DNA of 5,540 bases from JAHWKS01 sp964458385 (lineage in GTDB: Bacteria; Planctomycetota; Planctomycetia; Pirellulales; Pirellulaceae). Every line of letters begins with the position of its first letter. Position 1 is the first letter of the stretch. Below are positions 1 to 5,540 of this stretch, piece by piece. Under the pieces are notes generated by a model. That model was not told where the DNA came from and did not search any database. It worked only from the letters and a program-made list of their open reading frames with translations. The stretch spans positions 1 to 5,540 of the forward strand of contig CAYWIS010000296.1 in assembly GCA_964458385.1 (NCBI GenBank). Direction: 5' to 3'. The translations under genes were made by a program, and so were the position numbers.

Positions 1-1620
1 CGGAATTCGGTAGACCTCATAATACAAGTTTTCGAACGATGATTGGGGGTACACTCGTTCGAACTTCGGACGCCTTGTAGCACGGGTGCGGTCAATCACG
101 AGATATTGCACGTCGTACTTCTGGGCAAGTTTGAGCAATTGCGCGTCGCTGTACGCGGTTAGTCCGCGCCAGCCAATAGGGCCGTAAATGTCGTCGAAGC
201 GGCGGCGCCATTCCACGAGTGCGGCGGCGTCTTGAGGGACGTCTTTCCAAGATACGACTTCGGGGCGATGGGCATACCACTTGAACGTCTGCTGAGCACG
301 AGGCGTAAGGAACCGCGCGTCAGGCGGCGTGTTTTCTCGCACCCATTCCCCCATACGGCGCCAGGCGTCGTAGACGGCGTAGGTCGCTTGAGAATCGCCC
401 GCGTACGAAGGTAGCGACTGCCGGTCGGCTCCGGGGCGAAAGTCTCGCTGGCGGCGGACAAAGCGTTCGCCCACGCCCGCCGCTGCGATGAGAACGGCCA
501 CAACAAGCAGCGTCGTCGCAACGCGCGGCCGCCGTATTTCCATTCGCATGAAAAGCGTTGCGACCGTAAGCGAAGCGGCTAGGGGAACAGCAGCGTCGGA
601 AAGACGAAAGAAATAAAACCGTAACCAACGTGCGGCCACCGCCGGATCGTGCTGCGTGATCAAGAAGACGCCGATTCCGGCCAAGCCGATGAGCACCGCT
701 CCGACCGCCATACCCCAGATGCGGCGCAACCCCTTTTCGGCCGCACCGCACTGGAGCGTCGTAAAGCACAACACTCCGAAAACCGCCAGTAACGACAGGT
801 GGGCGGCGTATTTGGCTCCGGCGAAAGCCGACGGCAGCAGATGGTGCGAAAGCCGATAGTAAACATAGGTTTCGTTGGCTTGCGCTACGGTGGCCGGGTC
901 AAGTCCGCGCGTCAGCAAAACTCCGGGGATCAGGCCAGGCAACGCCAACAGCAACCCGCCCATCAGCGCTGGAAGCATGGAGAGTAGCCGCGGGCGATCC
1001 TGAAAGGACAAAAGCCACGCCACGCCAGCGGCGATTACCGTCCAGCCTCCCACCAGAACATGAAAGGCCGACGCGCCCCCCAGCAACAGCCAGGCAGCGT
1101 TCCAACGATTGCGTACGATCGCCTCCAGCGCCAGAAACACCAGCACAAACGCAAAGCTCTTGGCTTCAACTCCATCGGCGACCCATTCGCCGGCCAGTTC
1201 GCAGGTGTCAAGCAAGACGAGGAATAACGCCCCCGTCAGTACCGAGAGCAATGGGCGGGGGGCAACAGCCCAACTGAGGCGTTGCCAGCTCCACGCTTGC
1301 AGCCCCCACATCAGCACACGCCCCACCCAGGCCGCAGCCGGCAAGGGCAAGATTGCCGCCGCCCATCCTAAGGTCCAGTAGAACACCAAGTGTGCGTCGG
1401 CTGATTCCAGAAAGAAGTCGCCGCGGCACCAATCGGGATTCCAGTAGTGGCGCGCCTTCGCCAGGTAATGCGCTTCGTTCGTTTCGGGCGGCGGTCCCCC
1501 GCCCCACAAGAAGAGCACGAGAAACAGCAAGCCGACCTCAGCCAGAGCCCAACGCCAGCGCGGCGCAGTGGATTTTACAACGTCCACGAGAGTTTCTGGC
1601 TGGGCAGGAGCTTGTGTCAT
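1..1620 (-). CDS. Polytopic membrane protein, DUF6798-like, GT-C-like layout (3' end missing)
   Basis: The frame is open from ATG at 1620 to the window edge, giving 540 codons without a stop; the C-terminus lies outside. An in-frame TAG at 1663-1665 limits the start. No Shine-Dalgarno is visible before the ATG. A short tail (residues 1-20) leads to a membrane segment (about 24-40), then a loop with ETNEAHY (46-52) and a motif around 60-77 containing HYWNPDW and ESADAH. Roughly nine or ten more hydrophobic segments follow between 84 and 382. A conserved-looking GEWVADGVEAK stretch sits at 144-154. From about 383 the protein is soluble, with WVRENTPPDARFL at 426-438 and YEVYRIP at the edge, so little is probably missing. 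An acidic first loop, many helices and a soluble C-terminal domain recall GT-C glycosyltransferases such as ArnT/PMT, but a catalytic role is inference. I remember close planctomycete relatives being labelled DUF6798, function unknown. It is separated from rpsA by a terminator and is probably its own unit. Confidence 0.88.
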   Translation of the reverse strand, partial: MTQAPAQPETLVDVVKSTAPRWRWALAEVGLLFLVLFLWGGGPPPETNEAHYLAKARHYWNPDWCRGDFFLESADAHLVFYWTLGWAAAILPLPAAAWVGRVLMWGLQAWSWQRLSWAVAPRPLLSVLTGALFLVLLDTCELAGEWVADGVEAKSFAFVLVFLALEAIVRNRWNAAWLLLGGASAFHVLVGGWTVIAAGVAWLLSFQDRPRLLSMLPALMGGLLLALPGLIPGVLLTRGLDPATVAQANETYVYYRLSHHLLPSAFAGAKYAAHLSLLAVFGVLCFTTLQCGAAEKGLRRIWGMAVGAVLIGLAGIGVFLITQHDPAVAARWLRFYFFRLSDAAVPLAASLTVATLFMRMEIRRPRVATTLLVVAVLIAAAGVGERFVRRQRDFRPGADRQSLPSYAGDSQATYAVYDAWRRMGEWVRENTPPDARFLTPRAQQTFKWYAHRPEVVSWKDVPQDAAALVEWRRRFDDIYGPIGWRGLTAYSDAQLLKLAQKYDVQYLVIDRTRATRRPKFERVYPQSSFENLYYEVYRIP

Positions 1621-1832
1621 CGTAAAGGAAGACAAAAAACGGCCGTACAGCCTTAATTTTCGCTAAAGGCGCCCGCCCGCAAAGCCCCGTCTTGAGAACT
1701 TCCAATGGTCGCCCTTCCCACGTGCCGACGTCAAATCGAGCGTGGCGCCAGGTTCCGCAAGCGGTCGGCGATGGGGTGGGCGAGTGCAAGCAGCAGACAA
1801 GTCGGGAACGTCAAGCAACGAGTCGCCTACTT

Positions 1833-1934
1833 GGAATTAAGGCGATTGCAAGTCAGCATTTGCAGTGCTCTGTGAAGGTGGAGCCAGGCGGCTCCGTTGG
1901 GAACGCACCGCTGCTGACTGCAATCGCCGCTTCC
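1833..1934. repeat. Long imperfect palindrome with nested hairpin
   Basis: The left arm at 1841-1858 (GGCGATTGCAAGTCAGCA) and right arm at 1912-1928 (TGCTGACTGCAATCGCC) are reverse complements apart from one extra A at 1851. The pairing continues inward, GCAGTGC (1862-1868) with GCACCGC (1905-1911), with one mismatch. It also continues outward, GGAA (1833-1836) with TTCC (1931-1934), across a small internal loop. Near the centre, GGAGCC (1880-1885) and GGCTCC (1890-1895) form a perfect 6-bp stem with a 4-base loop. Neither end is followed by a T-run, so it is not a terminator. It could be a REP- or MITE-like dispersed repeat, a small structured RNA, or part of the leader of the downstream gene. 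The pairing is seen directly; the role is unknown. Confidence 0.7.
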
Positions 1935-1949
1935 CTGAGGTGTTCTCCA

Positions 1950-1973
1950 GCGATCGTACCAATTGCGGATCGC
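1950..1973. repeat. Short inverted repeat beyond the rpsA terminator
   Basis: GCGATC (1950-1955) and GATCGC (1968-1973) form a perfect 6-bp stem with a 12-base loop. It lies about 20 bases past the T-run of the rpsA terminator. It may be a minor backup hairpin or belong to the neighbouring palindromic element. With six pairs and a long loop it could also be chance. Confidence 0.3.
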
Positions 1974-1990
1974 CAAAGTCCTAGCGCTTG

Positions 1991-2027
1991 AAAACAAAAA
2001 ACCGCTCCCGTGAGATACAGGAGCGGT
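1991..2027 (-). terminator. Rho-independent terminator of rpsA
   Basis: On the minus strand an 8-bp perfect GC-rich stem, ACCGCTCC pairing with GGAGCGGT (arms 2020-2027 and 2001-2008), closes an 11-base loop. It is followed at once by TTTTTGTTTT (2000-1991). The stem begins 28 bases after the rpsA stop codon. This is a textbook intrinsic terminator and separates rpsA from the membrane protein gene downstream. Confidence 0.92.
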
Positions 2028-2054
2028 GGGTGTTGTTACTAGGTGTGGTCAGGC

Positions 2055-3852
2055 TTACTCGCTTTCGCGAGGCTTGATGAGCGGACCAGACTCGCCCAGG
2101 CCGCCCTTCAATTCTTGCTGCGGGCGAGCTTCGGCGGCCGCCGCTTCGGCTTCCTCTTCCTCGGCCCATTCCACGCGTTTGCGGCTCAGGCCGATCTTGC
2201 GTTCGTCGGTGTCGACGCGAAGGATCTTCACTTCGATTTCGTCGCCCACTTTGACCACATCTTCGGGGTTCTCGACCTTATGGTCAGCCAACTCCGAGAT
2301 ATGGAGCAAGCCTTCCAGGTTGTCCTCCAGGCCCACAAAGACACCGAAGTTAGTGATCTTTGTGACCGTACCGCGGACAATCTGGCCGGGCTGATACTTG
2401 TTGGGAATGTCGGTTTCCCACGGATCGCTGGCGAGTTGCTTGAGGCCAAGTGCAATACGGTGCCGTTCTTTGTCGACCGAAAGCACCTTGCACTCGACTT
2501 CTTGTCCCTTCTCCAGCACTTCGTTGGGATGATTGACCTTCTTGACCCACGACATATCCGACACGTGGAGCAAGCCGTCGATCCCCTCTTCCAACTCGAC
2601 GAAGGCGCCGTAGTTGGTAAGGTTCCGCACCTTGCCGCGGACGATAGCGCCCTCGGGGTAACGACGTTCGATGTCGTCCCACGGGTTCTCTTGGGTCTGC
2701 TTCATGCCGAGCGAAAGTTGCTGGCCTTCCTGATCGACGCCCAGGATCATGACTTTGATCTTGTCGCCGATCTTGACCAATTCGCTGGGGTGCTGAACTC
2801 GCTTGATCCACGACATCTCGCTGATGTGGACCAGGCCTTCGATGCCCGGCTCCAGCTTCACGAAGGCGCCGTAGCTCATCACGTTGACCACTTCGCCCTC
2901 GTGGATGCTGCCCACGGGGTACTTTTCGGCCACGTTGTCCCAGGGGTTGCCTTCCTTCTGCTTGAGGCCCAGGGCGATCTTTTGACGCTCGCGGTCGATG
3001 TTGAGCACCATGACCTCGATTTCCTGGTCGATCTTGACCATCTCGGAAGGATGGCCAATCCGGTTCCAGCTCATGTCGGTAATGTGGAGCAGACCGTCGA
3101 TGCCGCCCAGGTCCACGAACGCGCCGAAATCGGCAATGTTCTTGACATTTCCTCGGCGAATTTCGCCCTCTTGCAGCTCGGCGAGCAGTTCCTTGCGGCT
3201 CTCTTCTCGCTCTCGCTCGATCAAAGCGCGGCGGCTAACCACGATGTTCCGCCGGGCCTCGTCGATCTTGAGCACTTCGCACTGCACAAACCGACCGATG
3301 TAGTCGCCAATGTCGTGCGGCCGACGAATATCGACCTGGCTGGCGGGCAAGAACACCGACACGCCAATATCGACGAGCAGGCCGCCCTTGATCTTCCGGG
3401 TCACCTTGCCAGTGACCACCTCGCCCTCGGAAACCGAGGACATGATCTTTTCCCAGTGGAGGATCTTCTCAGCCTTGCTCTTGCTGAGGGCGATCATCCC
3501 AAACGGGTCGTCGGCGGCGCCGTATTCGTCTTCAATGTCTTCGATTAGCACCTTGTAGACTTGTCCGACTTTGGGCGGCTCTTCGCCTTCCCAGTNNNNN
3601 NNNNNGGGGGACGGTGCCTTCGCTCTGGTAGCCCACGTCCATCAACACCCAATCTTCGTCGACCCGCAACACGCGGCCGTCGACAATCTTGTTGACGTCG
3701 TAGTCTTCTTGAATGATTGTTTCTTCGTACAGGCCCTCCAGGGCCTCATCCTCATCGGCCTGGGCGTCGCCCAAGATGGTGGCGAACTGAGACTCCAGTT
3801 GAGCTGTAAGTTCGTCGTCGTCCAGGTCGCGAATCAGGTTGCGGTTGACCAT
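2055..3852 (-). CDS. rpsA: 30S ribosomal protein S1 homologue (six S1 domains), interrupted by an assembly gap
   Basis: Ribosomal protein S1 binds mRNA on the 30S subunit and helps translation initiation, especially on structured or SD-poor messages. The start ATG at 3852 gives MVNRNLIRDL and follows GAGGAG; the stop TAA is at 2057-2055. There are 82 residues before the unknown bases and 512 after, so about 597 in all, against 557 in E. coli. After an acidic N-terminus (1-50), six S1 repeats lie at roughly 52-125, 140-209, 226-297, 313-382, 398-470 and 485-556. Repeats 3-6 carry the typical pattern of GAFV (GVFV in repeat 6), then (D/E)GL(L/V)H(I/V)S-like text; repeats 1 and 2 are the divergent S2-binding type (KGGLLVDIG, FLPASQVDIRRP). 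The tail is Glu/Ala-rich. The frame after the gap differs from that before it only because the N-run is 10 long; both sides match the family, so I read one intact gene. It has its own promoter candidate, leader and terminator. Confidence 0.95.
3596..3605. other. Assembly gap of 10 unknown bases inside rpsA
   Basis: Ten Ns lie within the first S1 domain, between residues SEGTVP on the 5' side and WEGEEPP on the 3' side. The codon after VP begins with C (probably Leu) and the codon before Trp ends in AC (Asn, Asp, His or Tyr). For one continuous frame the true gap must be a multiple of three, so 10 is a placeholder. Comparison from memory with other S1 proteins suggests a very small gap, perhaps 6 to 12 bases. 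Confidence 0.95.
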
Positions 3853-3855
3853 GCT

Positions 3856-3861
3856 CTCCTC
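3856..3861 (-). promoter_or_regulatory. Shine-Dalgarno site of rpsA
   Basis: GAGGAG on the minus strand ends three bases before ATG at 3852. The spacing is short but the match is strong. It supports this start, and it is the only clear SD in the window: neither the glycosyltransferase nor the membrane protein gene has one. Confidence 0.7.
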
Positions 3862-3869
3862 AAAAACGC

Positions 3870-3885
3870 GGCGATCAAAATCGCC
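3870..3885 (-). promoter_or_regulatory. Hairpin just upstream of the rpsA ribosome binding site
   Basis: GGCGAT and ATCGCC form a perfect 6-bp stem with the loop TTTG (minus strand, plus-strand loop 3876-3879). It ends 8 bases before the SD, leaving the SD itself unpaired. E. coli S1 represses its own translation through hairpins in its leader, so a regulatory role is possible, but here it is inferred only from position. Confidence 0.45.
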
Positions 3886-3961
3886 AAGGGGTTGTGCCGC
3901 CCGGCTGGGGAATCCACCCTGGGTCAGGCGACGGGGTTAGAGTTGCGCTTCGCCCGGCCGC

Positions 3962-3979
3962 GCAGTCACCGGCGACTGC
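3962..3979 (-). promoter_or_regulatory. Second hairpin in the rpsA leader
   Basis: GCAGTC (3962-3967) and GACTGC (3974-3979) form a perfect 6-bp stem with a 6-base loop, about 20 to 40 bases after the predicted transcription start. Together with the stem at 3870-3885 it makes the long leader look structured. Function is not shown. Confidence 0.4.
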
Positions 3980-4006
3980 CAGACCCTCGACAGGACGAAT
4001 TTAGAA

Positions 4007-4035
4007 AGTGTATCGTATTCCGCAAGTTACGACAA
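4007..4035 (-). promoter_or_regulatory. Candidate sigma70-type promoter of rpsA
   Basis: On the minus strand, TTGTCG (4035-4030, 4 of 6 matches to TTGACA) and TACACT (4012-4007, 4 of 6 to TATAAT) are separated by exactly 17 bases. Transcription would start near 4000, giving a leader of about 150 bases. The -10 hexamer and spacing are the same as in the plus-strand candidate at 5471-5499. Confidence 0.45.
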
Positions 4036-4244
4036 CCGCATCCCGCTGGCAAAACGGGCGGGGGGGACAGGTAAACCAAAGCGGCGCGGCAAACGGCTTT
4101 CAGCTTTTGGGGCCGTTACCAGCCGGTGTCTAAATAAGTTCCCGTTGATGTGTTTGGCTGCGAGAATAGTAAAGTAAGGCAGTTAGGGAGGCGGCCGTTC
4201 TCCCAAATGGAGCTACTGTTCGGGTGAACTTGTGAAAAACGCGT

Positions 4245-5351
4245 CTAGGCTGCGAGCCGGCCTTGGGGACGCTCCAGTACAGCGCGGTACACCTCCAGCA
4301 CCCCGTCAACCATTTTTTCGGCGGTGAAGCGCGCCATAGCTCTACGATGGGCGCGTTGGCCGCGCTGACGGCGTTCTTCGGGGGCTGCCAGGCACTCTAA
4401 CAAAGCATTGGCCAAAGAGGTTGCGTCTTTGGGTGGTGCTAGCCATGCCACAGGGGGCTCATCGGGCGCGGCGCCAACCAGTTCGGGAATCCCGCCCGCA
4501 GTGGTTGCGACAATTGCCCTTGCGGCGAACATAGCGTCTATGATCGACGAACAAAGGCCTTCCATGTGAGACGGCATGACGAAGACATCTGCCGCGTAGA
4601 TCAGGTCGGCAATATCGTGGCGAAACCCCAAAAAGCGGATGTGCTGGGAAAGTCCCGCTTCGGCGGCCAAAGTTTGAAGTTCATCTCTTCGGTTTCCTTC
4701 ACCTGCCCAGGCGAATACCGCGTCGGGATGAGTTTGGATCACCTGGTGAGCCGCCTCGATAAGGGTCTTGTGGCCTTTGTCGTCGGTAAGAGCGGCAACG
4801 GTGACCAACAGCGGGCGGCCTTCTTCGATCGCAAGCGAACGCCGGCCGCGCTCGCGATTACCTTGGCTGATCCGCTGGGGATCGACGCCGTCGTGCACCA
4901 CGCACAATTTGTCAAGCGGAACCCCGCTGGCGATGCACGCCTCGGCGACCGCATGCGACACACACAACACGCGGTCGCATCCAACACGGTATTTTTCGGG
5001 CGATCGGATGGGGAAAACGACCCGGCGCGACGCAATCCGCGCCGGAATCGGCAGCCCCCACGAAGCCCAGCTCGTGCATGCGAGCGCCGGGCTATCGTTG
5101 GCGTGGAGCACCTGGGGGCGAAAACTCCGCAGAAAGCGTCGGATGCTCCACCAGCTTGCCGGGCTGCGTCCGCGACCAGGGAACGCCTCAACGGGGAGTC
5201 CTGCTTGGTCCATGCGGAGGGCGAGTTGGCCGTCTTTGCGCGCTAGCACCGCAACTTCATGCCCCCGCCTCCGAAGGCCTTCAGCCAAAAGTCCCGCTTG
5301 AACTTCGCCGCCGCGCCAATCGCGTTCGGTGGAAGCCAGTACAATCCGCAT
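4245..5351 (-). CDS. Glycosyltransferase family 4 (GT-B fold)
   Basis: Such enzymes move a sugar from a nucleotide-sugar donor to a glycan, lipid or small-molecule acceptor in the cytoplasm, usually in envelope polysaccharide or lipopolysaccharide synthesis; the substrate cannot be read here. The protein has 368 residues, normal for GT4. The N-terminal Rossmann half starts MRIVLASTERDWRGGE with the Gly-Gly loop at 14-15; HAND is at 83-86 and VSHAV at 131-135. The donor-binding half has HDGVD (153-157), DDKGH (190-194), AGEG (216-219) and EGLCSSIID (264-272). The last is the E-x7-E motif with Asp in place of the second Glu. TTAGGIPE at 283-290 is typical of the donor site. No signal peptide or membrane segment is seen. 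ATG at 5351 is fixed by an in-frame stop at 5361-5363; no SD is present. The stop is TAG at 4247-4245. The nearest gene is rpsA, 392 bases downstream, so an operon is unlikely. Confidence 0.93.
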   Translation of the reverse strand: MRIVLASTERDWRGGEVQAGLLAEGLRRRGHEVAVLARKDGQLALRMDQAGLPVEAFPGRGRSPASWWSIRRFLRSFRPQVLHANDSPALACTSWASWGLPIPARIASRRVVFPIRSPEKYRVGCDRVLCVSHAVAEACIASGVPLDKLCVVHDGVDPQRISQGNRERGRRSLAIEEGRPLLVTVAALTDDKGHKTLIEAAHQVIQTHPDAVFAWAGEGNRRDELQTLAAEAGLSQHIRFLGFRHDIADLIYAADVFVMPSHMEGLCSSIIDAMFAARAIVATTAGGIPELVGAAPDEPPVAWLAPPKDATSLANALLECLAAPEERRQRGQRAHRRAMARFTAEKMVDGVLEVYRAVLERPQGRLAA

Positions 5352-5401
5352 GGAAACAATTCAGGAGACGCGCGGTTCGAGAAGCAAGGTAAGAGGGGCA
5401 G

Positions 5402-5430
5402 AGCCTAACGGTCGATCCCGAAACCGTCAA
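5402..5430 (-). promoter_or_regulatory. Candidate promoter of the glycosyltransferase gene
   Basis: On the minus strand TTGACG (5430-5425, 5 of 6 matches) is followed after 17 bases by TAGGCT (5407-5402, only 3 of 6). The start point would be near 5395, about 44 bases before the ATG. The spacer holds part of a 5-bp inverted repeat, ACGGT/ACCGT (5409-5427 region), that could be an operator but is short enough to be chance. Confidence 0.35.
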
Positions 5431-5470
5431 TGCAGACTGTGAGATTTCCCTTGAGACCTTGGTTCACGAA

Positions 5471-5499
5471 TTGCCGACCGGATTTTTAGGGGTTACACT
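5471..5499 (+). promoter_or_regulatory. Candidate plus-strand promoter at the right edge
   Basis: TTGCCG (5471-5476) and TACACT (5494-5499), each 4 of 6 matches to consensus, are 17 bases apart. Transcription would begin near 5506, only about 15 bases before the ATG at 5521. It is divergent from the glycosyltransferase gene. Confidence 0.35.
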
Positions 5500-5520
5500 G
5501 CCCTACGACGCTGTAAATGT

Positions 5521-5540
5521 ATGGCTCCAGAAAAGGAAAC
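5521..5540 (+). CDS. Possible start of a divergent gene (only the first codons)
   Basis: ATG at 5521 opens the frame MAPEKE before the window ends. It lies just past a promoter-like sequence on the same strand, and the preceding region is non-coding on both strands. An overlapping ATG at 5517 in another frame (MYGSRKGN) is an alternative. No SD is seen. Six codons are too few to identify a product, so this is a weak call. Confidence 0.25.

Larger units (their letters stand above)
1621..2054. other. Intergenic spacer between rpsA and the membrane protein gene
   Basis: No convincing gene lies here. A 99-codon plus-strand frame at 1692-1991 has composition and sequence unlike a protein. Read in the direction of the flanking genes, the spacer holds the rpsA terminator (1991-2027), a short hairpin (1950-1973) and a long imperfect palindrome (1833-1934). 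After these come about 210 bases in which a promoter for the membrane protein gene is expected. I found no convincing paired -35/-10 there: a TTGACG on the minus strand near 1730 has no acceptable -10 at 16-18 bases. Confidence 0.6.
3853..4244. other. Intergenic spacer and rpsA leader
   Basis: No gene is credible here; open frames reaching in from 3571 on the plus strand are antisense shadows of rpsA. The part nearest rpsA (3853 to about 4000) would be its transcribed leader. Further inverted repeats occur towards the glycosyltransferase gene: AACGGC/GCCGTT at 4092-4117 (14-base loop) and GGGAG/CTCCC at 4186-4204 (9-base loop). The last lies 40 bases past the glycosyltransferase stop and could help end that transcript, but no T-run follows it, so I do not call it a terminator. 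Confidence 0.6.

Noticed and set aside
1632..1652. T-rich tract on the minus strand (TTTTTT near 1632-1637) after a GGC/GCC pairing, considered as a terminator
   Set aside because: The stem is only about three base pairs and it sits just before a gene start, so it does not make a believable terminator.
1692..1991. A 99-codon plus-strand frame in the spacer
   Set aside because: It runs through the long palindrome, has no SD and gives a low-complexity, Ser/Arg/Gln-rich sequence unlike a known protein.
2228..3300. Repeated DNA stretches such as GAAGGCGCCGTAG recurring within rpsA
   Set aside because: They reflect the repeated S1 domains encoded by the gene, not a separate DNA repeat.
2043..3548. 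A 501-codon open frame on the plus strand fully antisense to rpsA
   Set aside because: It lies opposite the S1 coding sequence, has no S1-independent family resemblance, and is explained by the GC-rich codon use of rpsA, which avoids stop codons in the antisense frame.
2055..3551. A separate S1 gene starting at GTG 3551
   Set aside because: The frame continues upstream without a stop to the N-run, with residues WEGEEPPKVGQVYK that fit S1 domain 1. The apparent start is only the first possible start codon after the gap.
3571..4074. A 167-codon plus-strand frame crossing the N-run and the rpsA leader
   Set aside because: It reads through unknown bases, is antisense to the S1 N-terminus and has no recognisable protein features.
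4566..5301. Several open frames on the plus strand and in the second minus frame over the glycosyltransferase gene
   Set aside because: They overlap a well-supported GT4 coding sequence and show no family motifs; they are shadows.
1..5540. A search for a new defence, mobile or CRISPR-type system
   Set aside because: No transposase, integrase, nuclease, toxin, repeat-spacer array or target-site duplication is visible; the gene content is ordinary for a chromosome.

Overview
The window looks like chromosomal DNA from a planctomycete, most likely of the Pirellulales type. The evidence is the closeness of the ribosomal protein S1-like and membrane proteins to what I remember of that group, GC-rich DNA, spacers of several hundred bases between genes, and mostly absent Shine-Dalgarno sequences. 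This assignment is inference from memory and was not checked by a search.

All three well-supported genes lie on the minus strand, so the map reads from right to left. Bases 5351-4245 encode a complete family-4 glycosyltransferase. A spacer of about 390 bases follows; it holds a candidate promoter, small hairpins and a good ribosome binding site for the next gene. Bases 3852-2055 encode a six-domain ribosomal protein S1 homologue (rpsA), interrupted by a run of 10 unknown bases at 3596-3605. The reading frame shifts across this run only because its stated length is not a multiple of three. A clear rho-independent terminator (1991-2027) ends rpsA. The 434-base spacer beyond it carries an imperfect palindrome of about 100 bases with an internal hairpin, which no gene explains. 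Bases 1620-1 encode the first 540 residues of a polytopic membrane protein of the kind annotated in planctomycetes as DUF6798; it runs off the left edge.

At the right end, 5352-5540 is an intergenic stretch with two sigma70-like promoter candidates pointing outward, one for the glycosyltransferase and one for a possible plus-strand gene starting near 5521.

The genes do not form one obvious pathway. S1 is a translation housekeeping gene with its own promoter and terminator. The glycosyltransferase and the GT-C-like membrane protein could both act on envelope glycans, but nothing here links them directly. I see no mobile element, CRISPR array, defence system, tRNA or rRNA. The points most worth a second look are the palindromic element, the structured leader of the S1 gene, and the uncharacterised membrane protein.
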